A DNA stretch of 15,452 nucleotides, taken from assembly GCA_947293975.1 (NCBI GenBank), contig CAMYPV010000025.1, forward strand, positions 1-15,452, written 5' to 3'. A program made the translations under genes and the position numbers. Origin of the DNA: an uncultured Ezakiella sp. GTDB lineage: Bacteria > Bacillota > Clostridia > Tissierellales > Peptoniphilaceae. Shown here piece by piece: positions 7,673 through 14,076 of this stretch (its first letter is position 1; the number at the start of each line of letters is the position of its first letter). The notes under the pieces were generated by a model. That model did no database searches and was not told the DNA's origin. It saw only the letters and a list, made by a program, of their open reading frames with translations.

Positions 7673-7701
7673 ATTTTAATACTAAAGCCCGAAAAATGCA
7701 A
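7673..7701 (-). promoter_or_regulatory. Probable promoter of purC
   Basis: On the - strand, TTGCAT (bases 7701-7696) and TAAAAT (7678-7673) are separated by 17 bp, a good sigma-A-like fit. Transcription would start about 12 nt before the ATG, close to the ribosome site, giving a very short leader without room for a riboswitch. Confidence 0.45.
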
Positions 7702-7763
7702 GAAATATAAGAATATTTTTTGTGATTTAAATTACGATTAAGAAAGTTTTTTTGAGGATAATT

Positions 7764-7799
7764 TTTGTTCATATTATGATGAAATATTTTTTGAACAAA
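7764..7799. repeat. Inverted repeat in the divergent intergenic region
   Basis: TTTGTTCA (7764-7771) and TGAACAAA (7792-7799) are perfect 8-bp inverted arms separated by 20 bp. They lie between the purC promoter and the ABC promoter. They could be a dimeric repressor site or a chance AT-rich repeat; the sequence alone does not decide. Confidence 0.35.
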
Positions 7800-7826
7800 T
7801 TTATTATTAAAACCGAATTTAACATT

Positions 7827-7854
7827 TTTACATTCATTCCACATATGTTATAAT
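7827..7854 (+). promoter_or_regulatory. Promoter of the ABC-2 operon
   Basis: TTTACA (7827-7832) and a perfect TATAAT (7849-7854) are spaced by 16 bp, with a TG-N extension (7846-7848). The AAGGAGG ribosome site (7864-7870) and the ATG at 7875 follow at once, so the leader is very short. Confidence 0.75.
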
Positions 7855-7874
7855 AGATTCTATAAGGAGGCTTT

Positions 7875-8759
7875 ATGGTTATTTCTTTTGACGGGGTTAC
7901 AAAATTATACAAGGGCAAGCTTGGCGTGGAGGATATTTCATTTGACGTCGGCCAGGCGTCTATCGCTGGTCTGATCGGGCCAAATGGGGCTGGCAAGTCC
8001 ACAATTATAAAGATGATTGCAGGCATTCTTACGCCGGACTCTGGCCGCTTGGACGTGATGGGCTATAAACCCAGTCGCGACATCAAGGACCTGTCAAAGC
8101 ACTATGGACTTATGTTTGGCAACCGGTCATCCCTCTGGTTTAATCTAAAGGCCAAGGAGTCCTTGCTTTTGATGAAGGACATTTACAATGTTTCCGACAA
8201 AGATTATCAGAGGACTCTGGATAAGTACGTTGAGATTTTATCCGCAGGCGATTTACTAGATAAGCCAGTTAGGACCATGTCTTTGGGCGAGCGAATCAAA
8301 ATCGAAATTTTGACCAGCCTGATCCACGAACCCGATTTACTTATTTATGACGAGCCGACACTGGGTCTCGACATCCAAGCAAAGCTCGCTTTCCGAGAAA
8401 TTTTATCCAGCATTAGGAGCGAGGGCAAGACGATTTTAATCACCACCCACGACCTCACGGATGTGGAGAAGCTTTGCGATAAAATTATTTTAATCAACAG
8501 GGGCCACAAGCTAATCGACCTGACACGGACCGAGCTCAAGGAAAAGTTGGCAGAGAAGATGGTTTTGACTTCAATGAATAAACTAGACGATTTAAAAGAT
8601 TTTTTTGTGGAAGAAATTCAAGGCGAATACAAGTATATTTTGCCTGCTGACGAGGCCAAAGCCGCAGGCGAGTTTTTGTCTCATAATTTTGATATAGGCT
8701 CTTACACTTTTTCTAAGCCTGACCTGGAGGATATTTTGTATGACTACTATCAGCCATAG
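7875..8759 (+). CDS. ABC transporter ATPase of an ABC-2-type exporter
   Basis: This 294-residue ATPase powers the two permeases encoded directly downstream. Its motifs in order are Walker A GPNGAGKST (35-43), a Q-loop region FGNRSSLW with Asn83 where Gln is expected, signature MSLGE (135-139), Walker B LLIYDEP (155-161), D-loop GLD (164-166) and switch His192 in THD. Residues about 215-294 are a C-terminal accessory region. The MFGNRSSLW and MSLGERIK segments resemble the COG4586 ATPases that pair with COG4587/COG3694 permeases; substrates of that group are mostly unknown. It is led by a consensus promoter and AAGGAGG, and its last 20 bp overlap the next gene. Base use here is much more GC-rich than in the genes to the left. 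It catalyses ATP hydrolysis at the cytoplasmic face of the membrane; the cargo is not predictable. Confidence 0.88.
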   Translation: MVISFDGVTKLYKGKLGVEDISFDVGQASIAGLIGPNGAGKSTIIKMIAGILTPDSGRLDVMGYKPSRDIKDLSKHYGLMFGNRSSLWFNLKAKESLLLMKDIYNVSDKDYQRTLDKYVEILSAGDLLDKPVRTMSLGERIKIEILTSLIHEPDLLIYDEPTLGLDIQAKLAFREILSSIRSEGKTILITTHDLTDVEKLCDKIILINRGHKLIDLTRTELKEKLAEKMVLTSMNKLDDLKDFFVEEIQGEYKYILPADEAKAAGEFLSHNFDIGSYTFSKPDLEDILYDYYQP

Positions 8760-9531
8760 GCTAAAAATTTTACGCAGGTATTTCATTTTATATATAAAGG
8801 AAAAGACCGTTTTTAAAAGCGATGCGACTTTAAGCGTCTTCGATTTTTTTATTTCCATCATGTCGACCCTGGTTTTTTGGTTGTCAATCAAGGGCATGGG
8901 AGTTAAATTCGTCGGATGGGGAGTAGAGGAAATCAGCCTTATGGTCGGTTTTAATATGGTGTCGCTGGCTGTTAGCGAAATCTTTTTTGGCTTTAGGGAC
9001 CTGGAGTACAAGATTGTCTCTGGCGAATTTGATGTCATGATGACCAAGGGCCTGAGTCCTTTTGCAATTTTGGTCCTTAGCCGTATGAATTTTATTTATA
9101 TTTTACTTAACGCTGGTCTTGGCCTAGCCATTATCATCTATTCGTTTATAACTTATAATTTGTCTGTCTACTTGGTCTTAGTTGCTTTAACAACATCGGT
9201 TTTTGCGACCCTTGCCTTGCAGTTTATGTACAATTCTTTTTCACTACTGGCCTTTAAGCTGGGAGAAATTTATTATATCAGGGACTTAACCTTTTCATTT
9301 TTAAAGGCCAAGACATATCCTACGGATATTTTCCCTAAGAGCCTATACAAGATTTTTATTTATATAATTCCCCTGGCACTCATGAGCACACTTCCAACCA
9401 AGATTGCCTTTGCAAAAGTCGATTACAAAAGCTATTTGCTGGTCAGCTTTTTATCATTTGTAGTCATGAAAATTTTATTTAAAATTTTTGCAAAAAAAGC
9501 AATAAGTTTATACTCTGGGGCAGGTAATTAA
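8740..9531 (+). CDS. ABC-2-type permease, first subunit
   Basis: This is a 263-residue integral membrane protein with about six hydrophobic helices (roughly 31-52, 65-85, 115-138, 142-170, 203-220, 231-250). The motif LEYKIVSGEFDVMMTKGLSP at 88-107 and the later YPTDIFPKSLYKIF and IPLALMSTLPT are characteristic of the permease family paired with COG4586-type ATPases (PF06182-like). It should form a heterodimeric membrane channel with the next gene product. The ATG lies 20 bp inside the ATPase gene, with GGAGG (8726-8730) 9 nt upstream, indicating translational coupling and equal stoichiometry. A Lys/Arg-rich amphipathic N-terminus precedes the first helix. Confidence 0.82.
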   Translation: MTTISHRLKILRRYFILYIKEKTVFKSDATLSVFDFFISIMSTLVFWLSIKGMGVKFVGWGVEEISLMVGFNMVSLAVSEIFFGFRDLEYKIVSGEFDVMMTKGLSPFAILVLSRMNFIYILLNAGLGLAIIIYSFITYNLSVYLVLVALTTSVFATLALQFMYNSFSLLAFKLGEIYYIRDLTFSFLKAKTYPTDIFPKSLYKIFIYIIPLALMSTLPTKIAFAKVDYKSYLLVSFLSFVVMKILFKIFAKKAISLYSGAGN

Positions 9532-9532
9532 G

Positions 9533-10309
9533 ATGAAAAAATACTTAAGACTTTTTAAAATGGGCAAGCTCGAACGCAAGGCCTTTGCCCACAATTACAA
9601 ATTTTCCTACCTTTCGATTGCTATACAAATTGCAATTAGCTTTTACTTTTGGCGGTTTGCAAACATAGACCATCTGGCTAGTGACTTTACTTTATCAAGC
9701 ATAATGATGTATTTTTTGTCCCTATCCATATTGACACTTGTCTTTACTCCGGCCATGTACATCTGCTATGAAGTGTGGACCAGCATAAACTCAGGGGAGA
9801 TAATCATCTGGATATCAAGGCCAGTCAATTATATATTGATGAAGTTTTTTGAAAAGCTGGGCATCTTTATCACGACATCAGCCATGCCCATGGCCGCCTA
9901 TATTTTAATTTACACAATTTTTTATAAGGGCGAAATCAGACACATATTTTTTGGAATTATATCAGCCCTTGCCGGCTATGTAATTTTGTTTTTGCTGCAA
10001 ATGCTAATAGGCCTTTTAAGCTTTTGGGTGAAAAAGACCATCACCATGAGGGACTTGATCTTTGAGATCTTTGCAATCCTTGGCGGGTCGCTCATGCCAA
10101 TAGATTTCTTTCCAGCCTTTATACAAAAACTTTCCCTCTATTCGCCCTTTGCCTATATCTATTACCTGCCAAGCAAGATTTTGTCAGGTGCCATGGACCA
10201 AAATTACGGCAAGGGATTAGTCATTCAAATAATTTGGATTATAATATTGTATATTATTTGCCAAGCTATCTATAAGTTCGGCAAAAACAAAACCGTTCAG
10301 GGGGGATAG
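9533..10309 (+). CDS. ABC-2-type permease, second subunit
   Basis: This 258-residue membrane protein has about six helices and follows the first permease by one base. Its motifs mirror that partner: INSGEIIIWISRPVNY at 85-100 (the same position as the SGEFD..M motif) and the LMPIDFFPAFIQKL plus SPFAYIYYLPSKI stretch at 187-216, typical of this permease family. A basic N-terminus (KKYLRLFKMGKLERK) faces the cytoplasm. The ribosome site is weak (GGCAGGT upstream), so translation probably depends on ribosomes finishing the preceding gene. Together with the ATPase at 7875 it completes an exporter of unknown substrate, possibly a lipid, peptide or drug. Confidence 0.82.
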   Translation: MKKYLRLFKMGKLERKAFAHNYKFSYLSIAIQIAISFYFWRFANIDHLASDFTLSSIMMYFLSLSILTLVFTPAMYICYEVWTSINSGEIIIWISRPVNYILMKFFEKLGIFITTSAMPMAAYILIYTIFYKGEIRHIFFGIISALAGYVILFLLQMLIGLLSFWVKKTITMRDLIFEIFAILGGSLMPIDFFPAFIQKLSLYSPFAYIYYLPSKILSGAMDQNYGKGLVIQIIWIIILYIICQAIYKFGKNKTVQGG

Positions 10310-10314
10310 AAATG

Positions 10315-10367
10315 TTTTAATTGGTTTTTGTAGTGGTCGATTTCAGATCGGTCTAAACCGATTAAAA
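10315..10367. repeat. Large inverted repeat with a competing smaller hairpin
   Basis: TTTTAATTGGTTT (10315-10327) and AAACCGATTAAAA (10355-10367) pair over 13 positions with one G-U wobble, around a 27-nt loop. The right arm also belongs to a tighter hairpin, ATCGGT (10347-10352) / ACCGAT (10357-10362) with a 4-nt loop. The two folds exclude each other. It lies just after the second permease stop and before the next promoter. It may terminate the ABC-2 operon, though no clean T run follows, or be a regulator site. Confidence 0.55.
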
Positions 10368-10389
10368 TTTTAAAATTATTTGCCAATAT

Positions 10390-10401
10390 ATATGGTAGAA
10401 T
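10390..10401 (+). promoter_or_regulatory. Extended -10 promoter of the half-transporter pair
   Basis: ATATGGTAGAAT contains TG-G-TAGAAT, an extended -10 element; no good -35 is found 16-18 bp upstream. AAAGGGAG (10417-10424) and the ATG at 10434 follow. The same 12-nt core recurs before the first and third ABC units. Confidence 0.55.
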
Positions 10402-10433
10402 AAAAGCAATAACAACAAAGGGAGACTTAGATA

Positions 10434-12215
10434 ATGAAACACAAATCGAATTTTTTTGACAATTTATTTTTTCTGATAAAAAATTGGTTTGCCAAGGACC
10501 GGATGGGGGCCCTGGTTGTTTTTCTTGCAGCCATTATTGTCGTCCTCATTCCTATGGTCGAGGCTTTGATCACAAAGACCCTGGCCGATTCCTTGGTGGA
10601 TGGCCTTTACATGAGAGAGTTTTTATACAAGCTCTTCGCCATCTTTGCCCTGTATTTGCTTTTAAAATTTATTAGCGTTTGGGCAGAGGAGAGGACCTGG
10701 TATTTTCAATCTAAGGTTTCCATGCTCTACGGCTTGGATCTTATGGGGGCTGTAATGGCTAAGGACTTGGAAGACTTTGAGGGCGCAGATGAGCGGGCTC
10801 TTTTTGAAAGAGCCAAGGCCTTTGCCTTTGACGGTGACCAGGCTGATGGCGCTTGGTCAGCCATTAGATTTTCCAAATTACTCACTTCATTTTTAGGTTT
10901 TTTGACCTACTCAGTAATTTTTTCTAGAGTTTCGCCCCTTCTTATTTCCATTTTAATTTTGACATCCGCCATAGGCTATTACATTCAAGACAGGCTGATT
11001 AAGTTTGGCGATGCGACTGCCGATCAAATGTCCTTGGAGGAGATGCGGCTCTATTATCTTTATAGGATTGCTGGTGACGAGTCGGCCCAAAAGGAAGCTA
11101 GATTAAACAAGGCTCTTGCCCTTATCTTTGCCTACTTGGATAAATTTTCCCAGTCCTATTACAAGATCTTGAGAAAATATACCAGGAAGGCCAACGCGAC
11201 TTCCGGGATCGAGGCGAGCTTGGGTTTTATAAGAGACCTGGCTACATATATTATATTGACCAAGACGGCCATGACTGGGGCAATTTCCATTGGCGATTTT
11301 GTTTTTTATTTGACACTGGTAATGGGCTTTTCAGAATGGCTGAACAATTTTACAGGACACATCTCAAGCTTAAAGAGGATTTCACTGGCCTGTGGTAAAT
11401 ATCGGGACTTCACTCACGAGGAAAATCTTGTTGACAATAGACCGCCACTCGAAAAAATCGAATCCATTGAATTAAAAGATTTGTCTTTCGCCTATAAGGA
11501 AGGTGGGCAGATTTTAAAGGATATTAATCTGTCCTTGAAAATGGGCGATTCACTGGCAATAGTCGGAGAAAATGGAGCAGGCAAGACCACTTTGGTAAAA
11601 GTTTTGTCCGGCCTCTACCATCCGACCGCTGGCAATTTATATGTAAATGGCAAGGACATGGACACCTATTCCACGGAATCGGTCTATGGACGAATGAGTA
11701 TTTTATTTCAAGATTATTTTCTCTTGCCCGGCAGCTTGATCGACAATATTGATAACAAAAACCGGGACAAAGAAAAAGTTTCTGCTCTGATCGACCAATT
11801 GGGTCTGGCTAAAAGGATAAATAATTTGGAAGACGGCCTGGATAGCCAGGTTATCGATCTTGAAAATAACAAGATCACTGGTTTTTCTGGCGGGGAAATG
11901 CAGAGGATTCTCCTGGCCAAGTCCTTGGCTAAGGACGGGGACATTTTAATCTTGGACGAACCAACGGCCGCTTTGGATCCCATTAGTGAAGAAAATCTCT
12001 ACAAGGATTATGAAAAAATTTCCAAGGACAAGATTTCGATTTTTATTTCCCATAGGATAAATTCAACTCGTTTTTGCGACCGAATAATTTATATGGAGAA
12101 CGGGCAAATCGTCGAGGCCGGCAGCCACCAGGAACTCATGGCCAAGGGGGGCAAGTACAAGACCATGTACGACCTCCAGGCCAGCTACTACAAGGAGGAC
12201 GACCATGAAAACTAG
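10434..12215 (+). CDS. ABC half-transporter (membrane domain plus ATPase), first of a heterodimer pair
   Basis: This 593-residue exporter subunit has an N-terminal membrane domain (about 25-320, five to six helices, long cytoplasmic loops) fused to an ATPase domain (about 345-590). Motifs: A-loop Tyr354, Walker A GENGAGKTT (378-386), Q-loop Gln426, signature FSGGE (484-488, F and E in place of the canonical L and Q), Walker B ILILDEP with catalytic Glu509, and switch His540. All catalytic residues are present. The cytoplasmic loop about 200-235 matches a region that in relatives often reads GKDIRLYN but here is degenerate (QKEARLNK). AAAGGGAG lies 9 nt before the ATG. Its end overlaps the next half-transporter by 11 bp, so the two very likely work as a heterodimer. 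No peptidase C39 domain is present, so there is no sign of double-Gly leader cleavage. Substrate unknown. Confidence 0.88.
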   Translation: MKHKSNFFDNLFFLIKNWFAKDRMGALVVFLAAIIVVLIPMVEALITKTLADSLVDGLYMREFLYKLFAIFALYLLLKFISVWAEERTWYFQSKVSMLYGLDLMGAVMAKDLEDFEGADERALFERAKAFAFDGDQADGAWSAIRFSKLLTSFLGFLTYSVIFSRVSPLLISILILTSAIGYYIQDRLIKFGDATADQMSLEEMRLYYLYRIAGDESAQKEARLNKALALIFAYLDKFSQSYYKILRKYTRKANATSGIEASLGFIRDLATYIILTKTAMTGAISIGDFVFYLTLVMGFSEWLNNFTGHISSLKRISLACGKYRDFTHEENLVDNRPPLEKIESIELKDLSFAYKEGGQILKDINLSLKMGDSLAIVGENGAGKTTLVKVLSGLYHPTAGNLYVNGKDMDTYSTESVYGRMSILFQDYFLLPGSLIDNIDNKNRDKEKVSALIDQLGLAKRINNLEDGLDSQVIDLENNKITGFSGGEMQRILLAKSLAKDGDILILDEPTAALDPISEENLYKDYEKISKDKISIFISHRINSTRFCDRIIYMENGQIVEAGSHQELMAKGGKYKTMYDLQASYYKEDDHEN

Positions 12216-13992
12216 GCAAGTCTTAAAAGACATCCACAAGATTGACAAAAAAATCCTCCCAATACTCTTTGCAAATTGCTTGCTCAAGGCCATCGAACCC
12301 TTTGTATTGATTTTTGTTTCATCCAAGCTGGTCGACAGTTTGCTTAGAGGCAAGTCGGCCAGGGAAATTTTCACCCTCGCTTTAATTGGTGCGGCCACCT
12401 ATGCAATTGTTTATTTCTTAAGCTCTATGAGCGAAAATTATAAGTTGGAGATTACCGACTACTTAAATTGCAAGGAGAAAAATCTTCTCATCAGGGGAAT
12501 TTTTGACCTGACCTTTGAGGACTTTATTAGTAAAGATTATCAAAAGAAAATTTCCAGGCACAGGCAGGAGACAGAAGGCATGGGCGGGGTTTATTATGAA
12601 ATGGTCTACCAATTTTGCGACTTCACGTCCAGTATCTTTACAATTATAATCGGCCTGATTTCCCTGGGCACTTTTTATCCCACACTTTTTAAAGCTGTGG
12701 ACATACGAGTTTTGGGCTCTGCATATTTTCCCTTGATTGTGGTCGCAATATTTATTTTCTTGGCCTTGGCTCTGGTTAAGATTAGAAAAAATGTCGAAGA
12801 GAAAAATGAAATCGACCGCAGCCTCTACGCGGACAAATATAAAATCTATGACTTTTATATGAAAATTTTCTCCGACTACGATAGGCTAAAGCAGATAAAA
12901 ATTTACGACGAAAAAGATTTTATTAAGGGCCAGCTCCAGGAAAATTTTATTGACCAAGGGCTCAAGCATAATAAAAAAATAAATATAAGGACCGGCCTCT
13001 CCAGGGGCTTAAATGATTTGGTCCTCACGGGAGTAGACATCCTCTTCTTGCTGGTCTTGGCAGTAAAGGCCATGGGCGGACTCTTTGGCATAGAGGCCCT
13101 TCTCATATACAAGGGCGCCTTTGCAGAAATTGTCGGAGGAGTCAAGGTCCTCATAGAAACCATCGGCTACCAAAAGGCCATCGACCCCAAGATCGATATT
13201 CTCTACGATGTAATAAATTTAAAAGCTACAAAAGAAAATACTTTTGCAGACCATCAAGAAAATTCGACAGATTATCTTATTGATGCAAAAAATATTTGCT
13301 TTTCATATCCAGATAGCAAAGACCTACAATTAAAAAATCTGAACCTGCAAGTGAAAAAAGGCGAAAAAATTTCAATCGTTGGCGCCAATGGATCGGGCAA
13401 GACGACTTTTATAAATCTCTTGACTGGCCTCTACCAGCCGACCGCTGGCGATTTATATGTAAATGGATCGAGGCCAAATTTAAGAGATGAAAAATCCAAA
13501 TTGGGAACAGTCAGCCAAGATTTATTTTTATTTTCCTTTATGCTGGGAGAAAATATTGCCTGCAGGGAAAATTATGATCGAAGACAAGCCCAGTCGGCCT
13601 TAGACAAAGCCGGCTTTAACAAGTACATGGACCTGACCACTTATGTTTACAAGGACCTCTATGAGAGCGGAATTGATTTGTCGGGTGGCGAGGCTCAAAA
13701 AGTCGCCCTGGCCAGGGCCCTCTACAAGGACGGAGACCTCCTCCTCTTTGACGAGCCAACATCCAAACTCGACCCCAAGGCAGAGATGCAAGTCTTCGAA
13801 AGCTTTAAAAAAGTTTCCGCAGATAAAACCGCAATCTTTGTATCGCACAGGATGAGCGCCTGCAAGTTTGCAGATAGAATTGTCATCTTCAAAGATGGAA
13901 CTATAATTGCAACTGGCACCCACGCAGACCTCTTAAAAGAAAATACAATTTATCAGGAAATGTGGCAAGCCCAAGCCAAATATTATAATTAA
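12205..13992 (+). CDS. ABC half-transporter, second of a heterodimer pair
   Basis: This 595-residue partner of the preceding gene has a membrane domain of about 15-325 including the cytoplasmic motif DRLKQIKIYDEKDF (227-239), and an ATPase domain of about 355-595. Motifs: A-loop Tyr368, Walker A GANGSGKTT (393-401), Gln438, signature LSGGE (492-496), Walker B LLLFDEP with Glu517, and switch His548. Both nucleotide sites of the heterodimer therefore look intact. The ATG sits 11 bp inside the preceding gene with AAGGAGG (12192-12198) 6 nt upstream. Composition is uneven: the linker and start of the ATPase domain (about 13220-13380) are strikingly AT-rich compared with either side. A 41-nt stretch (13426-13466) is almost identical to the matching part of the upstream gene. 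Exporter function is well supported; the substrate is not. Confidence 0.88.
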   Translation: MKTRQVLKDIHKIDKKILPILFANCLLKAIEPFVLIFVSSKLVDSLLRGKSAREIFTLALIGAATYAIVYFLSSMSENYKLEITDYLNCKEKNLLIRGIFDLTFEDFISKDYQKKISRHRQETEGMGGVYYEMVYQFCDFTSSIFTIIIGLISLGTFYPTLFKAVDIRVLGSAYFPLIVVAIFIFLALALVKIRKNVEEKNEIDRSLYADKYKIYDFYMKIFSDYDRLKQIKIYDEKDFIKGQLQENFIDQGLKHNKKINIRTGLSRGLNDLVLTGVDILFLLVLAVKAMGGLFGIEALLIYKGAFAEIVGGVKVLIETIGYQKAIDPKIDILYDVINLKATKENTFADHQENSTDYLIDAKNICFSYPDSKDLQLKNLNLQVKKGEKISIVGANGSGKTTFINLLTGLYQPTAGDLYVNGSRPNLRDEKSKLGTVSQDLFLFSFMLGENIACRENYDRRQAQSALDKAGFNKYMDLTTYVYKDLYESGIDLSGGEAQKVALARALYKDGDLLLFDEPTSKLDPKAEMQVFESFKKVSADKTAIFVSHRMSACKFADRIVIFKDGTIIATGTHADLLKENTIYQEMWQAQAKYYN

Positions 13993-13995
13993 TAG

Positions 13996-14024
13996 AAAGA
14001 TGTGGAATTTTCCATGACTTTTTT
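13996..14024 (+). terminator. Probable terminator of the half-transporter operon
   Basis: AAAGATGTGGA (13996-14006) and TCCATGACTTT (14011-14021) pair with one A-A mismatch and two G-U wobbles around an ATTT loop, and the T run continues to 14024. It starts 4 bp after the stop codon at 13990-13992. Confidence 0.5.
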
Positions 14025-14041
14025 ATACGCAATTGATATAT

Positions 14042-14053
14042 ATATGGTATAAT
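14042..14053 (+). promoter_or_regulatory. Extended -10 promoter of the third ABC gene
   Basis: ATATGGTATAAT contains TG-G-TATAAT, a perfect -10 with TG extension; no convincing -35 is present. AAAGGAGG and the ATG at 14077 follow. The surrounding ATATATATGGTA is also found before the gene at 10434. Confidence 0.65.
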
Positions 14054-14076
14054 GAACAAAACAAAAGGAGGAAAAC

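Noticed and set aside
7664..7874. Purine riboswitch or PurR-type control upstream of purC
   Set aside because: The likely promoter leaves a leader of only about 12 nt, and I recognised no aptamer core or PurBox.
8592..9047. 151-residue - strand open frame across the ATPase/permease junction
   Set aside because: It overlaps two well-supported genes on the other strand and has no family resemblance; a shadow frame.
13600..13923. Overlapping - and + strand frames inside the second half-transporter ATPase domain
   Set aside because: Opposite or alternate frames of a GC-richer coding stretch, without start signals or recognisable motifs.
14034..14053. TTGATA at 14034 as the -35 of the third ABC promoter
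   Set aside because: It is only about 8 bp from TATAAT, far too close for a normal spacer; the TG extension explains the promoter better.
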